The position numbers were made by a program, and so were the translations under genes. The notes under the pieces are model-generated. The model had not been told where the DNA came from. It made no database searches and was given only the letters and a program-made list of their open reading frames with translations. From Macrolepiota albuminosa (Eukaryota; Basidiomycota; Agaricomycetes; Agaricales; Agaricaceae), in NCBI GenBank assembly GCA_027475525.1, contig JAMWFC010000049.1, positions 3,580,947-3,644,946 on the forward strand: 64,000 nucleotides of DNA, read 5' to 3'. This document shows positions 8,493 to 19,071 of this stretch, one piece after another. The number at the start of each line of letters is the position of its first letter. The stretch's first letter is position 1.

Positions 8493-11086
8493 CTCCTCGA
8501 TGGCGCCGGAAAACACTCGCAAGGGTCGTCGCTAACATAAGGTCGCTTTCTCGGTCCCGGTTTCTGGAATTTCCCTCGTGGAAACGTTGGTACCGTTCTT
8601 CTGACGCCCGAGTTAGGGTCACTAATAGTTAGCGTTGTTTCGTCTTCAGACGTCGTCTTGACTACTGATCGGGCTAAAACGTCGAAGGGCCTTCCTAATA
8701 ATAAGTCGTACGCAGGCGATCTAAGAATGTGTATTTGAAGGTAAAACGTAAGATCGCCAACAGCGCATGGCACGTTACGAGCCATTCCCAAGGATCGATC
8801 AATAGTGCCGTTAGCGCTTTGCATATTAAGAATGATGGTCGGGTCGTAAATGATGCCAAGCTCGTTAGCGACGTCGGCAGCCATTGAAATAATCTGTGAT
8901 CCGCTGTCCACTATAGACTCTATCTCGCTTTTTCCATCAACTGTCAACATGATCGAGCGAATCGCGTGAGAGTCTTGGGCTACAGTGAGGACGGCGGGAT
9001 CGTCGCTAGATCTTAGCGATTTAAGGTAAGTTTTGACCGGGTCAATGGACGTAGCTTCTTTAGGTGGCGCGGCCTCTTCTTTGATTTCCGACGCGACCGT
9101 CTCGGTTATGTACGCGAATCCAGGTAGCGCGTCGTCGCATTCGTCCACCGCCGTTACATTGTTAGCTACGTTCCGTCGAGGGGTTACCGCTGTACGCATC
9201 TGATTCCTGACGTCTGGCGCCACACTGCATAGCTCCCCTACCGACATCGTGACTTGACTTTTCATAATACGATCGAATACTTGCTTAGATTTTTCTATGT
9301 CGTAGATTGGTGCTGTTGGTCGGTAGCCTCCTGCTGGCTTGTCTGGCGCCCCAAAGTTTCGGTTGATAGGTGGAGCGTAGTTACCGGCAAGTCCTGAATA
9401 CGGGTGAAGTGGCGGTTCCGTGCTAGCTGGTGCTTTGGCCGTATCAGGTGTGTCGTCGTTGATACTGGAATTCGAAGGCTTTGCCGGTGCTGGATCGGTC
9501 GTAGCGCCTGAAGGTCTATAGTCTTTTAACGGTTGCTTGCTCTTTTTAATCTCGACACCATCGAAAACCTGATTCTTTAGCGACTTTAGCTCCCTTTCCA
9601 ATGTCTCGATCCTCTCCTCCCGTGACAACGTCGGTCGCTCGCTCACAGCGTTAAGCTGGAGTACTTCGTGAATTAGCGCCTGTTGTGGAGTTGTTTCTGC
9701 CTCCGCCGCGGCCGTACTATTGAGATTGCCCGTCGCTAAGTTCCCAGGGTTACGTCGGTGCCATTCATCAATTCGCCCCTGGAAGGTTCGGTGCTCAGGA
9801 TATAGAGGGATGTTAGCGCCGGAAGGTAGGACTATTTTCCCGTCGGCGCCTCGACGTGCTCTTCCTTGGCGTAGATATTGTTCGAGGATAGCGCAGCGTC
9901 CGCGAGTCATCGTATGTCCTGCCTCACCACAGAAGTGACAAGGACCGGATTGCATATTACCTCGTGGCGCATTAAGGCTGGTCGAGATTAACGTTTCCAA
10001 TTTGCTCATAACGTTTGCGACGGCCGTGTTGACTGCGTTTTCCAGATCCTCCTTCTTGACAAAACCTCCCTGATTGTTAGTCGCGCTAGGTGCTGGCGCC
10101 GCAACAGGTGGCGCCTTTCCTCCGTTATCAGTGCTAGAAGGTCGCTGGAAGGGGATGCCAGTATCCGTTCCTTTCAGTATCCATTTACCTGCTTCAAAAA
10201 CGTCTTCTATATCGTAGGGTTCCTCAGGATGGTGGTCGGACTTAAGAATTTCTAAGCGGCGAGCTATACGAGTCCAAAGTGATGTTGGAATGCCTTGTTG
10301 AAATAAGCGCCGTTCCTCGTTCCGGTAGAGTTTGCCATTCTGTACTAGCCATCTTGCAATTCGCTGGAAATCTCGATAATAAGTAGATAGCGTGCCTAGT
10401 GTATAAATGCCCGTAGCGAAGGTATCCTGTACCAGTTTCTGGATTTCAAGGACGGTATAGCGCGTGGATTCCTCAGCGCCAGGGTACAGTTTAATGATCG
10501 CCTTTTTCCATTCCTCGTAGGTAAACGACCTTGGCACCGCCTCTCGTGTTAATCCTTGAAACTCATCCAGTCCCGTCCAGGATTCCGCGGTATCGTAGGA
10601 AACGTATCTGGCGGCGTATTCTTTCATTTGGGTGTTGTCGGTGACTCGGCAGTCGCGTAATAAATATTCCAATTCTCGAAAATACTGTGTTAGCTCGCGA
10701 GGTTTTGTCTCGTCCCATTTTGGCGACGAGAAGTGGTTTCTTGGCGGCATACGCGGTGTGTTTGCCTGCTCCATACTAGCTGGCGTCGACGTCGTGGTGG
10801 GAATAGTAGTGTTAGTGGTAGTTTCGCTTGGCGTAGTTGTAGTTGGTACTGGCTCGGGTAATTCTGAGTCGCTAGGTTCTGGCGATAATGACCTAGACAG
10901 CTCTTCCAAAGGAGTAAGCGGTGTATGGTTTTCACCTGCTAAGTATTCAAACGGTCGGGAAAATGGGAAGAAGCTTTCAGCCAAGCTATCTGGAGCGGCT
11001 TCAAGCTCCTGATCTAAAGTCTGCCTCGGTAGCGCGCCTGGTAAGTGTGGTGACTCAGTTAAGGTTTGCTCAAACGCGCTCTCCAA
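8489..11086 (-). CDS. gag: gag-protease polyprotein of A1
   Basis: An intact 865-residue ORF. The order is an acidic/Ser-Thr-rich N-terminus, a helical capsid-type region (around residues 115-300, with WTGLDEF and QQGIPTSLWTRI), and one zinc knuckle CHFCGEAGHTMTRGRC (around residue 390; C-X2-C-X4-H-X6-C, longer than the usual X4). It then has a linker with a Leu/Glu/Lys coiled segment (REERIETLERELKSL) and an aspartic protease with the DSGS active site (around residue 715) and flap/core residues LLGRPF. Gag forms particles and packages RNA; the protease matures the products. The stop codon TGA (8491-8489) overlaps the pol ATG. Pol is in the -1 frame, so a frameshift in the short overlap is an alternative to stop-restart. 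Confidence 0.92.
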   Translation of the reverse strand: MESAFEQTLTESPHLPGALPRQTLDQELEAAPDSLAESFFPFSRPFEYLAGENHTPLTPLEELSRSLSPEPSDSELPEPVPTTTTPSETTTNTTIPTTTSTPASMEQANTPRMPPRNHFSSPKWDETKPRELTQYFRELEYLLRDCRVTDNTQMKEYAARYVSYDTAESWTGLDEFQGLTREAVPRSFTYEEWKKAIIKLYPGAEESTRYTVLEIQKLVQDTFATGIYTLGTLSTYYRDFQRIARWLVQNGKLYRNEERRLFQQGIPTSLWTRIARRLEILKSDHHPEEPYDIEDVFEAGKWILKGTDTGIPFQRPSSTDNGGKAPPVAAPAPSATNNQGGFVKKEDLENAVNTAVANVMSKLETLISTSLNAPRGNMQSGPCHFCGEAGHTMTRGRCAILEQYLRQGRARRGADGKIVLPSGANIPLYPEHRTFQGRIDEWHRRNPGNLATGNLNSTAAAEAETTPQQALIHEVLQLNAVSERPTLSREERIETLERELKSLKNQVFDGVEIKKSKQPLKDYRPSGATTDPAPAKPSNSSINDDTPDTAKAPASTEPPLHPYSGLAGNYAPPINRNFGAPDKPAGGYRPTAPIYDIEKSKQVFDRIMKSQVTMSVGELCSVAPDVRNQMRTAVTPRRNVANNVTAVDECDDALPGFAYITETVASEIKEEAAPPKEATSIDPVKTYLKSLRSSDDPAVLTVAQDSHAIRSIMLTVDGKSEIESIVDSGSQIISMAADVANELGIIYDPTIILNMQSANGTIDRSLGMARNVPCAVGDLTFYLQIHILRSPAYDLLLGRPFDVLARSVVKTTSEDETTLTISDPNSGVRRTVPTFPRGKFQKPGPRKRPYVSDDPCECFPAPSRR
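9002..9020. repeat. 19-bp inverted repeat, variant arms, in gag
   Basis: GTCGCTA-GATCT-TAGCGAT; the A2 equivalent 13159-13177 has perfect arms GTCGCTA/TAGCGAC. Another variant lies at 6468-6486 (GTCGCTA-TCGTC-TAGCGCT). Confidence 0.65.
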
Positions 11087-11140
11087 TAGGAGGCGGCGCT
11101 GTCGCTGGGCTCGAGTTTCCGGCGGAATTCTGCCTCAATA

Positions 11141-11162
11141 GAACCCCTCGCGGTGGGCTCCA
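11141..11162 (-). promoter_or_regulatory. Primer binding site of A1
   Basis: Three bases inside the 5' LTR the sense strand reads TGGAGCCCACCGCGAGG followed by GGTTC. It begins with TGG, the complement of tRNA CCA ends, and is identical in A3 (52197-52218). I could not assign the tRNA. Confidence 0.7.
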
Positions 11163-11295
11163 AAATGATGACGCCAACTGTGGTTGGGTGCGCTGGACGT
11201 ATACGCAGTACAACGCCGTCTCCAGCGCCTGGCGTACGGGTTTGTGAGGAGTCCCGGCAGGGTCCCGGTGTGCTCGAGCAGAGGTGATAGGGCGA

Positions 11296-11314
11296 TGCGC
11301 TAGACGGTAGCGCC
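11296..11314. repeat. 19-bp inverted repeat in A1 LTR, downstream of TATA
   Basis: TGCGCTA-GACGG-TAGCGCC. The same site is at 23226-23244, 40143-40161 and 52352-52370. Confidence 0.75.
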
Positions 11315-11596
11315 TCGGGTGCTACCTAGCAAGTAGTAAGTGTCGTAGCTTAGGAGAAGTTATAGAGAAATAAACGAATAGCACAGCATAGCGTGCCCGT
11401 AGGTGGCACCGTAAACGACAAAGACGAGATAGACAGAGCTAGCGCCAAACTTGGTGACAAAGTCAGGCAACGCTAGCGCGATTTGAACGCTAAGTGTAAC
11501 TGGGTGCTCAAGAGGTTACGATTCGTTGTTATATACATGGCAAGTAGCTAGTTTTTATACTATGCGCTACATTATTTCCAAAATAAGTCCATTGAC

Positions 11597-11615
11597 GGCG
11601 CTACCAATTAGCGCC
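11597..11615. repeat. 19-bp inverted repeat in A1 LTR, upstream of TATA
   Basis: GGCGCTA-CCAAT-TAGCGCC has perfect arms and lies 37 bp upstream of the LTR TATA box in element sense. A3 keeps the arms with spacer CCGCT. It is a candidate binding site in the U3 promoter. Confidence 0.85.
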
Positions 11616-12208
11616 TCCCTTCGTGACTGTAGCTAACGGCCACCTGTCAACGGCGACCTGCAGCACATGGGTGACGGCGACCAACGGCGACTCTAAAACT
11701 ACTTAGAAGTGGTACGAGTTTGCTCACTTTTTGATGTAATTTAATTGGCCATGCCATCCCGGGGTATGGTCGGGGAATCCTCGACAGACGCCGTGAGCGC
11801 TAATTCCGGCGCTAAACATTGTACCATATTTTGATAGATTTAAATGTCGGGTCTGCGTGTATCCTGTCTCGTCGTCATTGATTCTTTTAGACTTCTGATT
11901 GAGGTGCCTCGGTGATTGACAGCGCCAATTGCTAACTCCTTTCAGTACTGATCGGGGTTTGGTCAGAGTCCCCTCCCGCCGTTATGCTAGCGCTATGAGT
12001 CCTGAGTCTTCTTGGTCTTCAAAGTAACTGAGTGGAGTGCGCTGAGGGGCTGATACTGGTGATTGAGATGAATGGATAAGTCTTGCCATAGAGCGCCCGC
12101 GCTAGGGCTGCTCTGTACCCAAGGCTGGTCGCTAGAGCCTTTAGTGTGTCAAGTGTTGGTCGGCCTATAATGTCCCTTGATGCGCTCAGTCCGAGTAGAA
12201 GCCTATCA

Positions 12209-13690
12209 GCGCCACGAGGTAATATGCAATCCGGCCCTTGTCACTTCTGTGGTGAGGCGGGACATACGATGACTCGCGGACGCTGCGCTATCCTTGAACA
12301 ATATCTACGCCAAGGAAGAGCACGCCGAGGCGCCGACGGGAAAATAGTCCTACCCTCCGGCGCTAACATCCCTCTATATCCTGAGCACCGAACCTTCCAG
12401 GGGCGAATTGATGAATGGCACCGACGTAACCCTGGGAACTTAGCGACGGGCAATCTCAATAGTACGGCCGCAGCGGAGGCAGAAACAACTCCACAACAGG
12501 CGCTAATCCATGAAGTACTCCAGCTTAACGCTGTTAGCGAGCGACCGACGTTGTCACGAGAGGAGAGGATCGAGACGTTGGAAAGGGAGCTAAAGTCGCT
12601 AAAGAATCAGGTTTTCGATGGTGTCGAGATTAAAAAGAGCAAGCAACCGTTGAAAGACTATAGACCTTCAGGCGCTACGACCGATCCAGCACCTGCAAAG
12701 CCTTCGAATTCCAGTATCAACGACGACACACCTGATACGGCCAAAGCACCAGCTAGCACGGAACCGCCACTACACCCGTATTCAGGACTTGCCGGTAACT
12801 ACGCTCCGCCTATCAATCGAAACTTTGGGGCGCCAGACAAGCCAGCAGGAGGCTACCGACCAACAGCACCAATCTACGACATAGAAAAATCTAAGCAAGT
12901 ATTCGATCGTATTATGAAAAGTCAAGTCACGATGTCGGTAGGGGAGCTATGCAGTGTGGCGCCAGACGTCAGGAATCAGATGCGTACAGCGGTAACCCCT
13001 CGACGGAACGTAGCTAACAATGTAACGGCGGTGGACGAATGCGACGACGCGCTACCTGGATTCGCGTACATAACCGAGACGGTCGCGTCGGAAATCAAAG
13101 AAGAGGCCGCGCCACCCAAAGAAGCTACGTCCATTGACCCGGTCGAAACTTACCTTAAGTCGCTAAGATCTAGCGACAATCCCGCCGTCCTCACTGTAGC
13201 CCAAGACTCTCATGCGATTCGCTCGATTATGTTGACAGTTGATGGAAAAAGCGAGATAGAATCTATCGTGGACAGCGGATCACAGATTATTTCAATGGCT
13301 GCCGACGTCGCTAACGAGCTTGGCATCATTTACGACCCGACCATCATTCTTAATATGCAAAGCGCTAACGGCACGATTGATCGATCCTTGGGAATGGCTC
13401 GTAACGTGCCATGCGCTGTTGGCGATCTTACGTTTTACCTTCAAATACACATTCTTAGATCGCCTGCGTACGACTTATTATTAGGGAGGCCCTTCGACAT
13501 TTTAGCCCGATCAGTAGTCAAGACGACGTCTGAAGACGAAACGACGCTAACTATTAGCGACCCTAACTCGGGCGTCAGAAGAACGGTACCAACGTTTCCA
13601 TGGGGGAAATTCCAGAAACCGGGACCGAGAAAGCGACCTTACATTAGCGACAACCCTTGCGAGTGTTTTCCGGTGCCATCGAAGAGATGA
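12209..13690 (+). pseudogene. gag: gag-protease of A2, 5' end separated by A1 insertion
   Basis: This open stretch starts at residues APRGNMQSGPC, just before the zinc knuckle, and runs to a TGA overlapping the pol ATG (13687-13690, ATGA). It is nearly identical to the A1 and A3 proteins and contains the knuckle CHFCGEAGHTMTRGRC and the protease DSGS and LLGRPF motifs. The reading frame continues upstream into the A1 LTR, giving a spurious fused start. The N-terminal half must lie left of the window. Confidence 0.88.
13159..13177. repeat. 19-bp inverted repeat in A2 gag
   Basis: GTCGCTA-AGATC-TAGCGAC has perfect arms with T/A at the second position. A second variant is at 13543-13561 (GACGCTA-ACTAT-TAGCGAC). 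Confidence 0.7.
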
Positions 13691-16600
13691 GTGATGGGGA
13701 TCATGGAGATGAAGCGCTTATCTTGGACTATAACCATCAGACTGGGCAAGTAAACTTTATATCATATACCCCTTTAGCCCATGAAATCTTGAATTCTTCT
13801 TCGTTGCTTACTAGTGAAGCGTTATCCTACTTATACCTCACTGCGTCAGATATTACTGAAAACCTTTCAACAGACACTTATTTCGTTTCTACTCCCGACT
13901 CTAAAGAACCTTTGATATCAGGTTTCGCTAGAAACCGTGACTCTATTTATAATACGTTTGCTAACAATAGTACCCCTAAGCGCAAAGGGGTTCAGGTCAA
14001 GAAGAAATATAAACCCGTAGTGCTTAAAACGAAACCGGTAGCGAGCGCCGTACCCGAGGAATTTCGCATCAAAAGAAAAATAATAGGCGACCCTTTGGCT
14101 ACCCTGCCAAAACTCGACCCAAATCCACTACCCTTCGAACCAACGGGATGATTTACAGAAGAACGAAAGGCGCTATTTTTTAGCGCCCACGATACCGGCT
14201 TCCTCTCGACGGAAGAGATGAACATATTAGTTGACATCATGCAAAAACAGAATGAGGCTTTCGCCTGGGAAGACTCAGAACGTGGTAAACTTAGGACTGA
14301 CTTCTTTCCACCAGTGGTCATACCAACCATACCGCACGTACCCTGGACTGAGCATAACCAACCCATACCCCTGGGCATCGAAGCCGAAGTCTGCCAAATT
14401 ATTCGCTCCAAGATAGCGGCAGGTGTATACGAGCCTTCTAATTCAGCCTACCGCTCGAGGTGGTTCTGCGTACTAAAGAAAAACGGGAAGCTACATATAG
14501 TTCACAGCCTAGAACCGCTAAACAAAGTCACCATTCGTCATTCAGGGGTACCGCCATTTCCCGATCACGTCGCTGAATCTTTTGCGGGACGAATATGTGG
14601 CGCTACCCTGGACTTGTACGTAGGCTATGACGAGCGCTTAATCCATCCTTCCTCTCGCAATTTGACGACATTTCAAACACCGTTTGGGGCGCTACGACTA
14701 GTCACACTTCCCATGGGATGGACAAACTCGGTACCGATATTTCACGACAATATTACGTTTATACTACAGCCCGAAATACCCCACTATGTGCTCAGCTTCA
14801 TAGACAACGTAGGAGTTAAAGGTCCGAAGGATTGGCGATTGGTAGATGGCAAGCCTGAAGTTCACCCAGAAAATCCTAATATTTGCATGGCGCTATGGGA
14901 ATTCTTTCAACTGGTTAACCGAGTACTTCAGCGCATGAAGTATTGTGGCGGAACGTTTTCAGGGCACAAGCTCGTTCTTTGCGCCCCGCAGTTTAAAATT
15001 TTGGGGCACGTTTGCACACCAGAAGGCAGGATTCCAGAAAAGAGCCGATTAGCGCTGTTGGAGAAATGGGGGGTCTGTCATAACCTCTCGGAAGTTCGCG
15101 CGTTCTTGGGCACTGTAGGGGTGCTGCGCATGTTCATACACCATTTTTCTCATCGCGCAAACGCCCTTAATCGCCTAACCCGTTCAGGGGTCCCCTTCGA
15201 ATTCGGACCCGATCAAATCAATGCCCAGAAGGACTTAGTAAAGGCGCTACAGGAAGCGAAACCATTGGTACCCATTGACTATACTAGCGCCAATCCCGTT
15301 ATACTTGCTGTTGACACTTCATATATCACTGTTGGCTTCTTCCTATGCCAGTGTGATGGCGCGAACCGGAAAATCAGGCGCTACAATCGCTTTGGATCGA
15401 TTACCCTTAACGACCGAGAATCGCGCTATAGTCAGCCCAAGCTAGAGTTATATGGCTTGTTCCGATCGTTCCAGGCGCTGCGCATGTACCTCATTGGGGT
15501 ACGGAATCTGATTGTCGAGGTCAACGCCCGATACATCAAAGGAATGCTTCAGAACCCTGATATTCAACCTTCGGCCAGTATGAACCGCTGGGTAGTAGCG
15601 ATATTAATGTTTCACTTCGAGTTAGTACACGTCAGAAGTGCATTCCACGGGCCGGATGGATTATCTAGGCGACCCAGACAACCGGAAGATGAAGCGCTAG
15701 ACAATAGCGACAACGATGTATTTGACGACTGGATTGATCGATTGCATGGTTTCATGCATATCATTCAGCTGCCTATTCCGGTGCTTCGCGAAGACCAACC
15801 AGTTTCAAATTGGCTTCACCCTATTGTTCCGTACCAGCCCCGACCATATCAGGCATCATCAACTTTTTACACGGCCAGTATCTATAACGTCGCTAAGCCA
15901 TCTAACGATCTAAAGATAGTCGAGGAACCAAGACCCTTGTGGGAAGACAGTCAGAACCTGCCATATTCGGCGGTACCTCGAAGCGCCAAAGCTAAGTCAG
16001 AAGATCAGCGAGTGGACCAGGTTAGGAAATGGCTACAGGATTTGCGACGACCATCAGACCTTACGGATACGGAATACGCCACCTTCATTCGATATGCGAC
16101 AACTTTCTTTATGGTGGAAAACTGACTTTGGCGACAAAATAGAGATGGCGCCCATAAACTAGTAATTAAACCGGATAATCGAGTTAGGATTCTGCGCGCT
16201 ATGCATGATGACTTGGGACACCGAGGACTCTATGCGACAAGGGCGAACCTTTTGGAGCGCTTTTGGTGGCCGCAAGTTAGCGCCGATATTGCATGGTATA
16301 TTCGCACTTGTCATCTCTGTCAAATTCAGCAGACACGTCAGGTTCTAATTCCCCCAACAGTAGCGACTCCCGCGCCGTTATTCGGAAAAATATATATCGA
16401 CACCATGCACATGCCCAAGTCAGGGCGCTACAAGTATATCATTCAAGGAAGGTGTTCCTTGGTACATTGGCCGGAGTTCCGTATGCTTCAGCGGGAAAAT
16501 ACAGACGCTATAGCTAAGTGGCTCTTTGAGGACGTTATCTGCCGCTGGGGAGCCCTTCACGAGATCGTCACAGACAACGGAGCGCCAATAGTCAAGGCGC

Positions 16601-17367
16601 TCACTTATCTTGCCAAGAAATACAACATACAACACATCCGAGTCTCAGGATACAATAAACGTGCTAATGGAATCGTAGAAAGGCCTCATTTCGATGTTCG
16701 ACAAGCGCTATTCAAGGCGGTCGACGGCGACGAAAGTCGCTGGAGCGAGGCGACTTATTCGGTCTTCTGGTCGGAGCGGGTTACCGTACGAAAGAGGATG
16801 GGCTGCTCTCCCTACTATGCGGCGACTGGCACCCACCCCTTGCTACCTGCGGACGTGGTGGAAGCGACGTACCTACAACCCCCACCGAACTCAATACTAT
16901 CCTCTACCAACATGATCGCTAGACGCGCTATAGACTTACAACGACGCATGGAGGATCTCGAGCGCTTACACGAGGTAGTATTTCAGGCTAGACGACAAGC
17001 TGCGCTACGATTTGAGACCGAGCATAGCGCCACGATCCGAGACTACAACTTCACAACTGGCGCCCTAGTACTAATGCGCAACTCCAAGATCGAAGTTACT
17101 CATAACAAAAAGATGCGGCCTCGGTATCTGGGACCCCTAATAGTGGTTTCCCGCAATCGGGGAGGCGCATACGTACTCTGCGAGTTGGACGGCTCAGTTT
17201 TGCATCGACCAGTAGCGGCATTCTGACTCATTCCCTACTTAGCGCGCGAACACATTTCATTACCTGTATCGGCGCTGGACATTGACACTGCTAAACTTCG
17301 AGAACTAGAGGAAACCGAATTTGTGGACGATGACGAAGTCGCACCAGAAGAAGAAACCGATCAGTAA
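13687..17367 (+). pseudogene. pol: pol of A2: three nonsense codons and altered RT active site
   Basis: One continuous frame from ATG 13687 to TAA 17365, interrupted by TGA at 14149, 16123 and 17224. Each aligns to CGA (Arg) in A1 and/or A3. Domains run as in A3: RT, RNase H, integrase zinc finger and D,D-E core. The RT motif FIDD reads FIDN here (GAC to AAC at 14816), removing a catalytic aspartate. It retains the segment deleted from A1. The C-terminus is shorter and different (EEETDQ), marking the start of the diverged block. Confidence 0.9.
14169..14187. repeat. 19-bp inverted repeat in A2 pol
   Basis: GGCGCTA-TTTTT-TAGCGCC: arms intact, spacer changed relative to A1/A3. Confidence 0.8.
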
Positions 17368-17385
17368 TAGGATCCGGAGGGGAAG

Positions 17386-17404
17386 GGCGCTAGACCTTAG
17401 CGCC
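17386..17404. repeat. 19-bp inverted repeat after A2 pol
   Basis: GGCGCTA-GACCT-TAGCGCC has perfect arms, 18 bp past the pol stop, equivalent to 4951-4969 in A1. Confidence 0.85.
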
Positions 17405-17504
17405 TTCCACCTTACTTATGAATGGAACAACAACGCATTGGATTTCATACTATACAATACTATACAGGACTATAGAACTGGCAATGATTGATCTATGGGC
17501 TACT

Positions 17505-18293
17505 TTACGTTCTACGGCGAGGACCCCTGACAAATCCCTCAGAGCGCCGGGGGTGCTGTCTGCGGCGGAGATGTGCAGGAGAAGGAGGCGGTGCAGGGGG
17601 GAGAATAGGCGACGGAGTAGAGGGAAAGGTCCCCGGAGGAAAGGTGGAGAAGCCGGGAGGAGATTCATTGGTGGGAGCAGGCGGCGCTCCAGCGCGAATG
17701 GTGGAAGAGCCGGTGGGAGATTCGTTTATGGGAGCAGGCGGCGCTCCAGCTCCGAAGCGAAAGGTGAAGGGACCGGGTGGAGACTCATGTATGGGGGCAG
17801 GAGGCGCTCCAGCTCCGAAGCAAGGAGCTAGAGGCGTAAAAGGAATGATGACGTGCTCGAGCATGGCGGCACGAACATCGTCGTCAATCAGATCCGGCAA
17901 GGGCAACCACTTCAAAGTCTGAAGCTGGGGTCAGCAAACCTGAACGTGTGAACGGGGAAAAGGAGAGGAACTCACAACATTATCCGTTTCGAGGAGTAGG
18001 TACTCCAAGCTTTTTGTGCTACCCGAAATAGGAGGCTGGGAGGACACGTAAGAAGGTACTTAATCACTCGGACGGTAGAAACTTACCGCGTTGGGGTGCT
18101 GTTCGGACTCTACGAGCCACTCCTGGGCCATAGCCAGAAGTAACCGGTAGCGCCGAATCAGGGTCAGGATATTGCCGTTGTGGTGGCGAATACCGCCTGG
18201 GGGCAGTCGAGCAAAGAACATCTCGAGGCAATCTAAGACCTCGGGACGAGGGACAGAGGTGATATCTTCAAGAAGGAAAAAGGGAGCAGGCAT
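17505..18293 (-). CDS. Antisense accessory gene 3 of A2 (diverged allele with tandem peptide repeats)
   Basis: Exons by eye on the minus strand are 18293-18087, 18035-17976 and 17918-17505, giving 226 aa; introns are phase 0. Exons 1 and 2 are 207 and 60 nt, exactly as in A1, although exon 1 proteins share only about 40% of residues by eye (RRYR, EW, HHNGN/HENGN conserved). Exon 3 starts with KWLPLPDLIDDDVRAAMLEH, matching the A1 exon. It then carries three copies of a unit like GAGAPPAPINESPTG before a Pro-rich basic tail. Unlike gene 1 of this element it is fully open. Function unknown. Confidence 0.7.
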
Positions 18294-18549
18294 TTCGAAG
18301 AACTTAACAACGCTAGGCCCGGAAATCTCAGATATATACCTAGCGACCTTATGCAGGGTCGAAGGGACTTAGGAAACAGAACTTATGTGGCACCGTCACG
18401 AGGACGCGACAACAATGATATATTTCATATAACAACGGCAGAAGAAGCAAAAAGCTGGGAATATGTTAGGCCGGTGGCGCTGCGAAGAAGATGGGATCGC
18501 CTCACTCAAACTATAGGGGGGGGGGGAGAAAAAAACAACACGCGACAGG
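18087..18549 (-). other. Intergenic region between A2 antisense genes 2 and 3 (18294-18549), upstream of gene 3
   Basis: Beyond exon 1 of gene 3 (18293-18087), bases 18294-18549 carry no supported ORF. Blocks near 18306 and 18352 match the A1 gene 3 upstream region (CTTAAGTTC-like and CGACCCTGCA). An uninterrupted run of G lies near 18519. Probably the gene 3 promoter and gene 2 3' flank. Confidence 0.4.
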
Positions 18550-19071
18550 TCAAGAAGGGCCGAACCAAGAAATACGCTTGCTAACAACTGTCGGCCCCTT
18601 GAGGGGACCACGAAAGAGACGAGCGCCGGTATACTTGCGAGGGGACTAAGGGAAAGGAGCCGTTAGACACGGAAGGAGAGGTGATGGCTCAGTTACTAAC
18701 CAGGTAATAGCTTTCCTCCATCAAAAGTTGAAGACGATCCGCCGTGTCTTCGGTGGCGATTTCCTGGATTTGGGCGACTGTCAGAAGGAGTGCGCCAAGA
18801 ATAGCAAGACACGCACATGGAAAGCCTGACTCCAAGTAGCCTCTGTACCAAAACGCGTTAACGGGGACGCGTCTCCCCAGATTTCACAAGCAGCCCGCAG
18901 AAGCCGACAGCGACGATCCAACTCGACTACTTTGTCGGCCAACTTAGGAATACCCTCGGGAGGGTAATGATGAAAGAACGAGGTGGCCCGGTCCAGAAAG
19001 GTGGGAGGGTCCATGGTAACATAGGCGCGATCACAGCTTCGAGTCCACACGCAACCAGACGGGGTGGCCAT
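18550..19071 (-). CDS. Antisense accessory gene 2 of A2 (diverged allele)
   Basis: Exons by eye on the minus strand are 19071-18817 (255 nt), 18763-18701 (63 nt) and 18645-18550 (96 nt), giving 137 aa. Exon 1 and 2 lengths equal those of A1/A3. Exon 1 shares about 55-60% of residues by eye, with PPTFLDRATSFFHHYP and LLRAACEIWGD conserved. Exon 2 ends LLMEESYYL and exon 3 keeps RLFRGP but has its own C-terminus. Introns are 53 and 55 nt. The reading frame is intact despite the dead pol of the same element. Conserved CCAAT and TATA boxes lie upstream (19189-19197, 19108-19114). Confidence 0.72.

Larger units (their letters stand above)
1..12208 (-). mobile_element. LTR retrotransposon A1 (Ty3/gypsy, family A), 3' LTR truncated by window edge
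   Basis: The element reads on the minus strand: 5' LTR (11166-12208), PBS, gag-protease, pol, an antisense three-gene block, PPT (174-185) and the end of the 3' LTR (1-173). The 173 visible bases of the 3' LTR match the end of the 5' LTR without a difference by eye, so insertion is recent. Its right edge abuts gag sequence of another family A copy (A2) starting at GCGCC, so A1 is nested in A2; the matching left junction lies outside the window. Pol is broken by a 175-bp deletion. Confidence 0.93.
11166..12208 (-). repeat. 5' LTR of A1 (1,043 bp)
   Basis: Plus-strand ends are TGATGACGCC and GCCTATCA; in element sense TGATAGGC to GGCGTCATCA. A TATA box (TATAAAA on the minus strand, 11559-11553) lies 37 bp downstream of a perfect 19-bp inverted repeat. 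Same length as the complete LTRs of A2 and A3. Confidence 0.95.

Noticed and set aside
11141..11162. Assigning the PBS to a particular tRNA
   Set aside because: The complement does not fit the standard T-arm/acceptor spacing cleanly, so no tRNA can be named without a tRNA set.
12146..12208. Gag start within the LTR (frame opens at 12146)
   Set aside because: The upstream part is LTR sequence of A1 fused to A2 gag by insertion; not a natural start.
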